The position numbers were made by a program, and so were the translations under genes. A stretch of DNA of 64,000 nt from Gottschalkia purinilytica (lineage in GTDB: Bacteria > Bacillota > Clostridia > Tissierellales > Gottschalkiaceae): positions 58,807-122,806 of the forward strand of contig NZ_LGSS01000012.1 of NCBI RefSeq assembly GCF_001190785.1. The letters are read 5' to 3'. The notes beneath the pieces are model-generated. The model was not told the origin of the DNA, made no database searches, and saw nothing but the letters and a program-made list of their open reading frames with translations. Below, piece after piece: positions 1-7,842 of the stretch. Position 1 is the stretch's first letter, and every line of letters begins with the position of its first letter.

Positions 1-124
1 ATTATTAATAATTAGTTGATACGATAATATCAAAACTATATGGATGATGTTATGAAAGTTAGAATACTATATTCTATTGTAGTTGTAATAGAAAAAGGAA
101 TATGTTGTAATATTATTAAATATG

Positions 125-153
125 TTAACATGTTTTCTTATATTATGTAAACT
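125..153 (+). promoter_or_regulatory. Possible sigma-A promoter for the radical SAM gene
   Basis: TTAACA (125-130) and TAAACT (148-153) are separated by 17 bases, 44 bases before the first gene. The -10 matches the consensus at only four positions, so this is a weak call. Nothing else is recognisable in bases 1-196. Confidence 0.3.
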
Positions 154-196
154 AGGAAAACTAAGCTATAAAGGTTAAGTAGAAGGGGGCTTTAAA

Positions 197-1693
197 ATGG
201 GAAAATCTATACTACTTATTGGATTCTATAATGAGAAAGCATTAGGGGTAAAATATATTGCGAGAGAACTTGAAAAAGAGGGATATGAGCCCCATATTCT
301 TTATTTTAAAAGATTTAACAGCAATACTCCAGAAATAGCTACAGAGCATGAATTAGGACTGTTGGAAGGGCTTATAAAAGATATTAATCCTTCATATATA
401 GGATTGAGTATAATGTCATCTCTTTATTTAGAATCGGTATATATGGTAAATAATAGAATCAAAGAAAAATTTAATATTCCTATTATCTGGGGAGGAGTAT
501 ATCCTACACTATTTCCAAAAGAGTCGCTAGATTATTGTGACTATGTTATAAGAGGAGAAGGAGAAAAATCAATAGTAAACTTCATAAAATCTATAGAAAG
601 TAAAGAAGATATTTCACAAATAGAAAATGTAGCTTTTTTAGATAAAGATAATAAGCTTATAGTAAATGATCTAAGACCACTTGTTCAAGATTTAGACATG
701 CTAGGATATCCAGAAATAGGTGGTATAAATAATTATCTTATAGATAAAGATACTCTAACAACGGGAGATCCACAGCTTAAATCATTAACATATGAACTAA
801 GTGCATCAAGAGGATGTCCGTTTACATGTTCATATTGTAGTTCTATCAATTTGAAGAGACTATATATTAAAAAGGGAAGATATGTAAGATTTAGAAGTGT
901 AGAAAACGTTATGCAGGAATTAAATGAAGCGAAACAGCAACTGAAAAATTTGAAAGTAGTTCATTTTTGGGATGAGATATTTTCAGATGAACCTGGATGG
1001 ATTGAAGAGTTTAATTTAAGATATAAAAAAGAAATTGGATTGCCTTTTAAAATATGGGGACATCCTTTAAAAATAAACGAAAACATAATAAGTAATTTGG
1101 TAGATGCAGGACTATATCAAATTGTCGTGGGAATCCAAAGTGGTTCTCCAAGAATTAGAAAAGAGATATTTCATAGACCAGAAACACAAGAAGAAATAAT
1201 AAAATCTAGTAAAATATTATCTAAGTGTAAAGTTCCAAGAATAATTTATGATTTAATGCTTCAGCATCCTTTTGAAACTACTGAAGATCTAAAATATACA
1301 TTTGATTTATGTATGTCTATGGAACCACCTTTTGAATTACAGATTCACGGATTGAACTTTTTACCAGGAACAGATATAGTTCCTATGGCTATAGAAGAAG
1401 GACATCTAACAAGAGAAGAGTTAGAACAAATTATGTATAGTTCTATTAAAGATCAATACGATAAGTACTGGGGACCATCTGCTAATAAAATAGATGAGGA
1501 TAATATATGGATTGCTTTAATATATCTTTCACAGTTCCCTAGCCTAAGAAATATAATTAGAAAACTTTCAAAAGAAGTAGAAAGTGGTAACAAAATAAAT
1601 ACGGTTATTAGACTTCAGAAACTAATGAAACAAGCAAATAGGGTAATGAATTTAGCTAAAAAAGCTAAACTAGCTGTAGCTGCAACTAATTAA
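197..1693 (+). CDS. B12-binding domain radical SAM protein
   Basis: This 498-residue protein has the layout of the BchE/P-methylase-like class of radical SAM enzymes. Residues 1-170 look like a cobalamin-binding Rossmann domain (IIWGGVYPTLFP and VIRGEGE are typical segments). The radical SAM core follows with the cluster-binding C207-x3-C211-x2-C214 in RGCPFTCSYCSS, which would hold a 4Fe-4S cluster and cleave S-adenosylmethionine. The C-terminal third ends in a lysine-rich tail. The start is supported by AGAAGGGGG 8 bases upstream of ATG. The gene stands alone, followed by a new transcription unit. The substrate cannot be told from sequence; such proteins perform methylations, ring closures or other radical chemistry on unknown natural products. 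Family assignment is firm, reaction unknown. Confidence 0.85.
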   Translation: MGKSILLIGFYNEKALGVKYIARELEKEGYEPHILYFKRFNSNTPEIATEHELGLLEGLIKDINPSYIGLSIMSSLYLESVYMVNNRIKEKFNIPIIWGGVYPTLFPKESLDYCDYVIRGEGEKSIVNFIKSIESKEDISQIENVAFLDKDNKLIVNDLRPLVQDLDMLGYPEIGGINNYLIDKDTLTTGDPQLKSLTYELSASRGCPFTCSYCSSINLKRLYIKKGRYVRFRSVENVMQELNEAKQQLKNLKVVHFWDEIFSDEPGWIEEFNLRYKKEIGLPFKIWGHPLKINENIISNLVDAGLYQIVVGIQSGSPRIRKEIFHRPETQEEIIKSSKILSKCKVPRIIYDLMLQHPFETTEDLKYTFDLCMSMEPPFELQIHGLNFLPGTDIVPMAIEEGHLTREELEQIMYSSIKDQYDKYWGPSANKIDEDNIWIALIYLSQFPSLRNIIRKLSKEVESGNKINTVIRLQKLMKQANRVMNLAKKAKLAVAATN

Positions 1694-1784
1694 ATTAAAA
1701 ATATATAAAAAATAGAACTATTTGTGTTGCATTATTTTCCAACACATGATAAACTTATATTACTATAAAAATATACATAAAAGG

Positions 1785-1892
1785 AGGTCGTGTAAATGTT
1801 AGCTTTATTATTAATCTTAATTACAATTTCAATGTTTGGCATATCTAAACAGAGTAAAAGTAAATATATAAATAAATATTTATACACGACCT
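1785..1892 (+). promoter_or_regulatory. Long-range inverted repeat sequestering a ribosome binding site
   Basis: AGGTCGTGTA (1785-1794) covers the downstream half of the Shine-Dalgarno sequence and reaches to 2 bases before the ATG at 1796. Its exact reverse complement TACACGACCT lies at 1883-1892, inside the end of the same small ORF. Ten perfect pairs across about 90 bases would close the ribosome binding site in the full transcript. That such pairing represses translation is my inference; it resembles the inert full-length mRNAs of type I toxin genes. Confidence 0.5.
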
Positions 1893-1906
1893 GTATCGGT
1901 ATATAG
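1796..1906 (+). CDS. Small hydrophobic peptide, 36 residues, unknown (type I toxin-like layout)
   Basis: A 36-codon ORF begins at ATG 1796 behind a near-perfect AAGGAGG (1781-1787). The peptide opens with a hydrophobic stretch (LALLLILITISMFGI) long enough for one membrane span, followed by a basic, polar tail rich in Lys, Ser and Tyr. A rho-independent terminator follows 40 bases after the stop, so the ORF forms its own short transcription unit between the radical SAM gene and the ABC exporter. I do not recognise a family. The size, the hydrophobic-then-basic pattern and the sequestered ribosome binding site are what type I toxins look like, but no antisense RNA promoter could be identified with confidence. 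It could equally be a small regulatory membrane peptide. Confidence 0.5.
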   Translation: MLALLLILITISMFGISKQSKSKYINKYLYTTCIGI

Positions 1907-1946
1907 ACTACTCTATAGTTGAAAATTTTATAGATGTTGTTAATAT

Positions 1947-1983
1947 AACCATAGGTTGATGTATGTCTTCCTATGGTTTTTTG
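1947..1983 (+). terminator. Rho-independent terminator after the 36-residue peptide
   Basis: AACCATAGG (1947-1955) pairs with CCTATGGTT (1970-1978), a 9-bp stem with a 14-base loop, followed by TTTTTG. Confidence 0.75.
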
Positions 1984-2038
1984 TAATATTTTTAAGGTAA
2001 TTTATATTACAATGTATATCTATTCTTATGCGTATAGA

Positions 2039-2075
2039 AGCCATGGGTATTTTACTCGTGGCTTTTATTTTTTAT
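2039..2075 (+). terminator. Hairpin with T-tract upstream of ABC exporter (terminator or attenuator)
   Basis: AGCCATGGGT (2039-2048) pairs with ACTCGTGGCT (2054-2063), ten pairs including two G-U, followed by TTTATTTTTTATTT. It is the second terminator-like hairpin within 100 bases and sits 25 bases before a small ORF that leads into the exporter genes, so it could act as an attenuator of that operon. Confidence 0.5.
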
Positions 2076-2099
2076 TTAAAAACAAAAGGAGGAATTATT

Positions 2100-2150
2100 A
2101 TGACAAGAAAAAGATTAAAAGAAATATTATATGGAGAAGAAACAGGATAG
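2100..2150 (+). CDS. Possible 16-residue leader peptide before the ABC exporter
   Basis: ATG at 2100 follows a strong AAAGGAGG (2086-2093) and encodes MTRKRLKEILYGEETG before a TAG. A second short ORF (ATG 2158 to TGA 2208, MQMFKTILDEEGKRED) overlaps the TTG start of the exporter gene by three bases. The two could be translationally coupled leader peptides, or the two halves of one decayed small gene, because they are offset by one reading frame. A strong ribosome binding site is the only positive evidence. Confidence 0.35.
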   Translation: MTRKRLKEILYGEETG

Positions 2151-2204
2151 CTGAGATATGCAGATGTTTAAAACGATATTAGACGAAGAAGGGAAGCGAG
2201 AAGA

Positions 2205-4007
2205 TTGAATGGATTTAGACTTTTACTTAAGTTCACTAAAGGAGATAAACTAAAATACATAGGATCAATAATATGCGTTGCTTTAGCAACTATATTTAGC
2301 ATAATTGGACCTTTAGTTATAAGGGTTACTATAGATTCTATAATTGGAAATGCACCAATAAATGCACCAAATTATGTAGTGAATTTTATAAACAAATTAG
2401 GAGGTAAAAGTGTACTTGTACAAAATATTTGGATTTGTGGTTTAGTTTTAGTATTGCTTACCATAGGAAGAGGAATATTTTTATATTTTAAAGGTAAGTG
2501 GTCAGCAGAAGCTTCAGAATCCATAGTGAAAAAAATGAGGGAAAAGGTCTATGATCATTTGCAACATTTATCATACGACTATCATGTTAAAGTTGAAACA
2601 GGTGATCTTGTACAAAGGTGTACTTCAGATATAGAAACCATACGTAAGTTTTTAGCAATACAACTTGTTGAAATAGGGCAAGCGATACTTATATTGGCAT
2701 TTGTATTAGTAATAATGTTTTCTTTAGATACAAGGTTAACTATTATTTCCATGTCTATTGTTCCATTAATATTTATATTTGGAGCAGTATTCTTTGTAAA
2801 AGTAGGAAGCTCTTTTGAATTAGCAGATAAAGCAGAAGGTAGATTAACAACAGTAATACAAGAGAATCTTACAGGAATGAGAGTTGTAAGAGCTTTTGGT
2901 CGTCAAGATTATGAAATAAAGAAATTTGATGAAAAGAATAGGGACTATAAAAACCTAACTTATAATTTAGTAAAACAGTTAGGATGGTATTGGTCAATAT
3001 CAGATTTTTTATGTTTATTACAAATGGCAGGAATACTTATACTTGGAGTATACTGGGTATCAAGTGGAACACTAACACTTGGAACTTTAGTAGCATTTAT
3101 TTCTTATGAGAGTATGCTTTTATGGCCAGTTCGTCAAATGGGAAGAATTATTGCTGATATGAGTAAATCAAGAGTATCGTTGGAACGTATAAAAGAAATT
3201 TTAGATGAACCTATTGAAATTGAAAATAGACAGCTATTAAAACCTGAAATAAATGGTGATATAGAGATTAATAATGTTACCTTTGAATATGAAAAAAATA
3301 GAACAGTATTAAAAGATATTTCTTTTAAAGTGAAAAAAGGTCAGACTATAGCTATCTTAGGTCCAACTGGTTCTGGTAAAACCACTTTAATAAACTTATT
3401 AGGAAGGTTATATGACTACGATAAAGGATCAATTAAAATAAACGGAGTAGAATTAAAATCTATAGATAAAAAATGGTTACGTAAACATATTGGAATAGTT
3501 CTACAAGAGCCATTTTTATATGCAAAATCTATAAAAGATAATATTGGAATTTCTAAAAAATATGCTAAGGAAAGTGATATATTCGATTCGGCTAAAGATG
3601 CATGTATACATGATGTAATATTAGATTTTGAAGAAGGATATGATACTTTAGTTGGAGAACGTGGAGTTACTCTTTCAGGAGGTCAAAAGCAGAGAGTATC
3701 TATTGCTAGAGCTCTTATAAATAACTATCCTATCTTAGTATTTGATGATTCTTTAAGTGCTGTAGATACAGAAACTGACTCTATAATTCGTAAGACACTA
3801 AAAGAAAGAAATAAAAATACTACTACTTTCATAATATCACATAGAGTAACTACACTTGCAGAAGCTGACTTAATAATAGTACTAGAAAAGGGTGAAATAT
3901 CTCAGATTGGAACACATGATGAGTTAATGAATGTATCAGGATTATATAAAAAAATATGGAACATTCAGAATTCATTAGAAGATGAATTATTAGATGTAGG
4001 AGTGTAA
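2205..4007 (+). CDS. Heterodimeric ABC exporter, subunit with degenerate Walker B
   Basis: A 600-residue half-transporter: an N-terminal six-helix membrane domain (about 15-310) and a C-terminal nucleotide-binding domain. Walker A GPTGSGKTT is near residue 386, the signature LSGGQ near 490, Walker B ILVFDDS near 510 and the H-loop SHR near 544. The catalytic glutamate after Walker B is replaced by Asp, as in BmrC/YheI and TM287-type subunits. The partner gene follows 47 bases downstream, and the two together should make a multidrug or peptide exporter. The TTG start at 2205 is chosen because it overlaps the stop of the upstream mini-ORF and has AAGGG 11 bases before it; no better ATG exists in frame. 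Substrate unknown. Confidence 0.85.
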   Translation: MNGFRLLLKFTKGDKLKYIGSIICVALATIFSIIGPLVIRVTIDSIIGNAPINAPNYVVNFINKLGGKSVLVQNIWICGLVLVLLTIGRGIFLYFKGKWSAEASESIVKKMREKVYDHLQHLSYDYHVKVETGDLVQRCTSDIETIRKFLAIQLVEIGQAILILAFVLVIMFSLDTRLTIISMSIVPLIFIFGAVFFVKVGSSFELADKAEGRLTTVIQENLTGMRVVRAFGRQDYEIKKFDEKNRDYKNLTYNLVKQLGWYWSISDFLCLLQMAGILILGVYWVSSGTLTLGTLVAFISYESMLLWPVRQMGRIIADMSKSRVSLERIKEILDEPIEIENRQLLKPEINGDIEINNVTFEYEKNRTVLKDISFKVKKGQTIAILGPTGSGKTTLINLLGRLYDYDKGSIKINGVELKSIDKKWLRKHIGIVLQEPFLYAKSIKDNIGISKKYAKESDIFDSAKDACIHDVILDFEEGYDTLVGERGVTLSGGQKQRVSIARALINNYPILVFDDSLSAVDTETDSIIRKTLKERNKNTTTFIISHRVTTLAEADLIIVLEKGEISQIGTHDELMNVSGLYKKIWNIQNSLEDELLDVGV

Positions 4008-4054
4008 AAAGTAAAGCTTATTTAAGTACAAGAAGCAGTATAAGGAGGATTGAG

Positions 4055-5881
4055 ATGTCTGGTTTTAAGGAACAAGAATATAATAATAAATTTAATTTGA
4101 AACTATGGAAAAAAATATTACATTATGCAAAGCCTTTTAAAAAGTTAATCGTTATTCTTGGTATTGTTATGATATCAGTGGCTGGAATAGATGCATTAAT
4201 TCCGCTTATGACTAAATATGCGATTGATAACTTTATAACTCAAGGAAATTTAAAAGGGCTAATACCATTTAGTATATTTTACTTAGTAGTAATAATAATA
4301 CAAGTAATTAATGTATGGTTATTAATAAATGTAGCTGGGAAAATTGAAATAGGAATTAGTTATAATATAAGAGATAAAGGATTTAAACACTTACAGGAGC
4401 TTTCTTTTTCATATTTTGATACAACACCTGTAGGATGGATAATGGCTCGTATGACATCAGATATACAAAGACTAAGTGATACTATAGCATGGGGATTAGT
4501 AGATATGGTATGGGGACTTACTATGATGATGGCTATAGTAGGAATATTATTTTATTTAAATTGGCAGTTAGCTTTGATAACACTATCGGTTATACCAGCT
4601 TTAATTATTGTTAGTATGTATTTTCAAAAGAGAATACTAAAGTCACATCGTCAAGTAAGAAAGATAAATTCAAGAATTACTGGAGCTTTCAATGAAGGTA
4701 TAATGGGAGCTAAGACTACGAAAACACTAGTAAGAGAAGAAGAAAATCTAAATGAATTTAAGGATATTACTGGTCAGATGAAATACCATTCTGTAAGAGC
4801 AGCTATATTTTCATCTTTATATCAACCTGTAGTTCTTGTTATAGGAAGTATAGGTACAGGACTTGCACTTTGGTTTGGCGGTAAAAGTGTTTTATTAGAA
4901 ACAATTAGTTATGGAACACTTGTAGCTTTTATATCTTATACAGTTCAGTTCTTTGAGCCAATAAGAGAACTTGCCCGTATATTTTCAGAAGTTCAGTCTG
5001 CTCAAGCTTCAGCAGAAAGAGTATTATCCATGATAGATACTGAGCTTGAAATAGAAGATACTAAGGAAGTTGTAGAAGAATATGGAGATGTGTTTAATCC
5101 TAAAAAAGAAAACTGGGTTGATATTGAAGGTAATATTACTTTTAAGAATGTTTCTTTCTCATATAAAACTGGAGAAAAGATTTTAGAAGATTTTAATCTT
5201 GAGGTAAATAAAGGAGAAACTATAGCCTTAGTTGGAGAAACTGGGTCAGGAAAAAGTACCATAATAAACTTAGCTTGTCGTTTTTATGAGCCAACTAAAG
5301 GTGAGATATTAATAGATGGAGTAGATTATAGGAAGAGGTCTTTATTATGGCTTCAATCTAATTTGGGCTATGTATTACAGTCCCCACAACTTTTTAGTGG
5401 AACTATAAAAGAAAACATATTATATGGAAACTTAGATGCAAGTGACCTTGATATTATAAGAGCGGCTAAGCTGGTCAATGCTCATGATTTTATTAAAAAC
5501 ATGGAAAAAGGATATGACACAGAAGTCGGTGAGGGTGGAAGTAAATTATCTACAGGAGAGAAGCAACTTATATCATTTGCTAGAGCAGTACTGGCAAATC
5601 CTAAGATTTTTGTATTAGATGAAGCTACATCTTCTATAGATACTGAAGCAGAAAAGATAATTCAAGATGCTATTGGAAAAGTCTTAAAGGGAAGAACTAG
5701 CTTTATAATTGCTCATAGACTATCTACTATTAAATCTGCTGATAAAATATTGGTTATAAAGAATGGAAAGATAGTAGAACAAGGAAATCATAAAGATCTT
5801 CTAAAACTTAGAGGATATTATTATAGACTTTACACAAATCAATTCAAGGAAAGTCAAGAAGCGATGTGTTTAGGTTCATAA
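4055..5881 (+). CDS. Heterodimeric ABC exporter, subunit with catalytic Walker B
   Basis: A 608-residue half-transporter with membrane domain (about 25-320) and nucleotide-binding domain: Walker A VGETGSGKS near 392, Walker B FVLDEATSSID near 518 with the catalytic Glu intact, and H-loop AHR. Its signature motif is LSTGE instead of LSGGQ. In a heterodimer the LSTGE of this subunit faces the Walker B-Asp site of the first subunit, so both defects fall in the same composite ATP site while the other site is canonical. This is the arrangement known for BmrCD/LmrCD-type exporters and supports assembly of the two products. ATG is preceded by AAGGAGG. Confidence 0.87.
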   Translation: MSGFKEQEYNNKFNLKLWKKILHYAKPFKKLIVILGIVMISVAGIDALIPLMTKYAIDNFITQGNLKGLIPFSIFYLVVIIIQVINVWLLINVAGKIEIGISYNIRDKGFKHLQELSFSYFDTTPVGWIMARMTSDIQRLSDTIAWGLVDMVWGLTMMMAIVGILFYLNWQLALITLSVIPALIIVSMYFQKRILKSHRQVRKINSRITGAFNEGIMGAKTTKTLVREEENLNEFKDITGQMKYHSVRAAIFSSLYQPVVLVIGSIGTGLALWFGGKSVLLETISYGTLVAFISYTVQFFEPIRELARIFSEVQSAQASAERVLSMIDTELEIEDTKEVVEEYGDVFNPKKENWVDIEGNITFKNVSFSYKTGEKILEDFNLEVNKGETIALVGETGSGKSTIINLACRFYEPTKGEILIDGVDYRKRSLLWLQSNLGYVLQSPQLFSGTIKENILYGNLDASDLDIIRAAKLVNAHDFIKNMEKGYDTEVGEGGSKLSTGEKQLISFARAVLANPKIFVLDEATSSIDTEAEKIIQDAIGKVLKGRTSFIIAHRLSTIKSADKILVIKNGKIVEQGNHKDLLKLRGYYYRLYTNQFKESQEAMCLGS

Positions 5882-5889
5882 AAGATAAA

Positions 5890-5919
5890 AAGCTGAAGAA
5901 AGTTTTCTTCAGCTTTTTA
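5890..5919. terminator. Bidirectional terminator between ABC exporter and the reverse-strand gene
   Basis: AAGCTGAAGAA (5890-5900) pairs with TTCTTCAGCTT (5905-5915), followed by TTTTTAT on + and preceded by an A-rich tract, so it can serve both converging genes. Confidence 0.85.
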
Positions 5920-6885
5920 TATTATTCCCAATAAAGTAGCATTTTGTGCCATTATTATATTTTCTAAAGGGGTTTTAGTACCTGTTTCTATTATTGTAGC
6001 ATCATAAGGTACACAATTTATAACTTTAGAAATAACTAAGGATATTGCTACTACCAAACTCATATCCTTATGCCATCTAAATGTTTTCTCCTTTAAAAGT
6101 ATTTCTAAAGCTGAATTTATGAATTGAATATCTTCAGTTAAGTCAGTATCTATTATTGACATGAGACCAAGCTGAGAATAATGTATTCTTTTAATTTTAA
6201 TATTGTTATCCACTATATACTTATATAATTCACAACATTTGTTTATTATAAAATCTTTATTTTCTATTTTTGCAGACATAAGTATATAACTTAAAAGATG
6301 TAAGCTACTTCCCTTTTTAAACTGTTTTTGAGATAAAAGAGAATAATAATAGTCAATGTCACTAGCTAAATCTTCAATAGAATCTTCATAGTGAGAAAAT
6401 AGTATAGATATTAAGTAGTCACTATAGGCTGAGTTAAGCATACTATAATTACTTTTTATCTTTTTATATATGCTGATTGCTCTGTCTACTTTTTCATCTA
6501 AGTTATCGTTAATATTATTAAAACTAATAAGAGCTAAAGCTGACATAGTCAAATGAGAAGAATTTTTAAATCCTTCATCTATTAATTTATTCTGACATTC
6601 AATTAATTCGTTAACTTTTTCTTTAGGATCACTATATCTACTTATTAACATAGATGCAATGTAAAATCTTTGATGAGATTCAAGTGGAGAAAAGTTACTA
6701 GATTTTTTATTTATATCCTTACTTATATTAATTAGTTCTTCTAAGTCAAACTCCTTATTGTTAAAAATATAAACTAAAGGGATTACCATAAGTATCTCTT
6801 TTTGAGTATGCCACTTTAACCTATTAACTAGTTTATAGTAAATATCAAGATACCTATCAACACTATCCCCTATGGAACCAATCAT
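5917..6885 (-). CDS. DUF4003-like protein of unknown function
   Basis: A 322-residue soluble protein, almost entirely predicted helical, with no signal peptide or membrane span. The overall pattern (repeated short helices, RWHKDMSLVVAISLV near the end, and a closing ENIIMAQNATLLG segment) is what I remember of the DUF4003 family of Firmicutes, whose role is unknown. The start is supported by AAGGAGG ten bases upstream. It is a single gene converging on the ABC exporter. No catalytic motif is visible, so I give no function. Confidence 0.6.
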   Translation of the reverse strand: MIGSIGDSVDRYLDIYYKLVNRLKWHTQKEILMVIPLVYIFNNKEFDLEELINISKDINKKSSNFSPLESHQRFYIASMLISRYSDPKEKVNELIECQNKLIDEGFKNSSHLTMSALALISFNNINDNLDEKVDRAISIYKKIKSNYSMLNSAYSDYLISILFSHYEDSIEDLASDIDYYYSLLSQKQFKKGSSLHLLSYILMSAKIENKDFIINKCCELYKYIVDNNIKIKRIHYSQLGLMSIIDTDLTEDIQFINSALEILLKEKTFRWHKDMSLVVAISLVISKVINCVPYDATIIETGTKTPLENIIMAQNATLLGII

Positions 6886-7000
6886 AAAAATCCTCCTTGA
6901 AGTAATTTATAAGATTTTTTACGCAATGACCAACAGAGCTATAAGTTTTTATTCAATTTAAGATTAACTTAAGATATATTATATCATAAGTTAAAAATAA

Positions 7001-7030
7001 AAAAGATAGAGAAATTCTCTATCTTTTTTA
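7001..7030. terminator. Terminator between the two reverse-strand genes
   Basis: AAAAGATAGAGA (7001-7012) pairs with TCTCTATCTTTT (7016-7027). On the reverse strand the stem is followed by a run of T (TTTTTATTTTTAA), so it ends the 7048-7458 gene. Confidence 0.8.
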
Positions 7031-7047
7031 TTTAAGTAAGTATTTTT

Positions 7048-7458
7048 CTATAATGTTCCAAAAGCTTCTATGAAAGTTCCTACAAATGCTACTGAAATTA
7101 TTATACCTAGTATTACTAGCACGAAACCTACTATTATAAGTATTCCTTGAAGCTTAAAGTACCCTTTCATGTTTTCAAATATCATATTAATTTCAGCTTC
7201 ATTTCCATTTAAGTAATTTCTTATAGAATTTTTAGCATTATTAAGTTTTACACCTAAAATAATAGTAATGATTCCAGGGATTAAAGATAATCCAAAAGTA
7301 AATATTGATCCTAAGCAAGTAAGTATTCCTGATATTATAGTAACTATAGATATAAAGCTAGACCAGCTAGAAAGAGAAGATAAAGCTTCTTTATTAATCT
7401 GAGTATTATTTACTCCAGATATATTATTACTACTATCAGTTCCATTAACATTATTCAT
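7048..7458 (-). CDS. Small membrane protein, DUF5362-like
   Basis: A 136-residue protein with a polar Asn/Ser-rich N-terminus of about 30 residues and then hydrophobic segments: two closely spaced spans at about 33-70 joined by a short turn, a cytoplasmic-looking stretch at about 70-100 (LNNAKNSIRNYLNGNEAEI) and a final span at about 103-130. The pattern fits DUF5362, a family of unknown function in Clostridia. A strong AGGAGG ribosome binding site precedes the ATG. It lies between two unrelated genes and gives no context clue. Confidence 0.6.
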   Translation of the reverse strand: MNNVNGTDSSNNISGVNNTQINKEALSSLSSWSSFISIVTIISGILTCLGSIFTFGLSLIPGIITIILGVKLNNAKNSIRNYLNGNEAEINMIFENMKGYFKLQGILIIVGFVLVILGIIISVAFVGTFIEAFGTL

Positions 7459-7842
7459 TTTTTCACCTCCTTAAATAGCACAAGAAAAATTATATAACAT
7501 AACATACCCAATTATCAATGAAAAATATCTATAAATAACTTCATTGATACATATTGGTAAAATTACTACAAGTGTTTTAGCATTTTTAAAATTTGCTTCC
7601 AAAACATAATATGCTTAATACTAAAAAAAGTTACATATTTAAATAATATTAAATTATTATATCAAAATTGTTAAATTTCATGAAAAGCAAAAGAAAGCAA
7701 GAAAAAAAATTATCACTATGTTATAATTATAGTACGATAAAACATGTAACTAAATTAAACAGAAACTGACGATATAGGATGAACAATCCTCACGCTGTAA
7801 GTTTTAGTACAAATTCAAAGATATTTTTAAGAGGGGGAGACT
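7459..7842. other. Intergenic region with a possible structured leader
   Basis: This 384-base gap separates divergent genes. On + a TATAAT is at 7722-7727 without a good -35. Between it and the PAS-PP2C start there is a candidate hairpin: AAACT near 7763 with AGTTT near 7800 as outer stem, and GGAT/ATCC around a GAACA loop near 7777-7790 as inner stem. It matches no riboswitch consensus that I know. The rest is featureless A/T-rich sequence. Confidence 0.3.

Noticed and set aside
2148..2150. TAG read as pyrrolysine in the leader ORF
   Set aside because: Reading through adds only six codons before another stop, and no pyl genes or context are seen.
1973..2182. 69-codon ORF between the small peptide gene and the ABC exporter
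   Set aside because: It runs through two terminator hairpins, has no ribosome binding site and an unlikely composition (Tyr, Arg, Lys and Phe runs).
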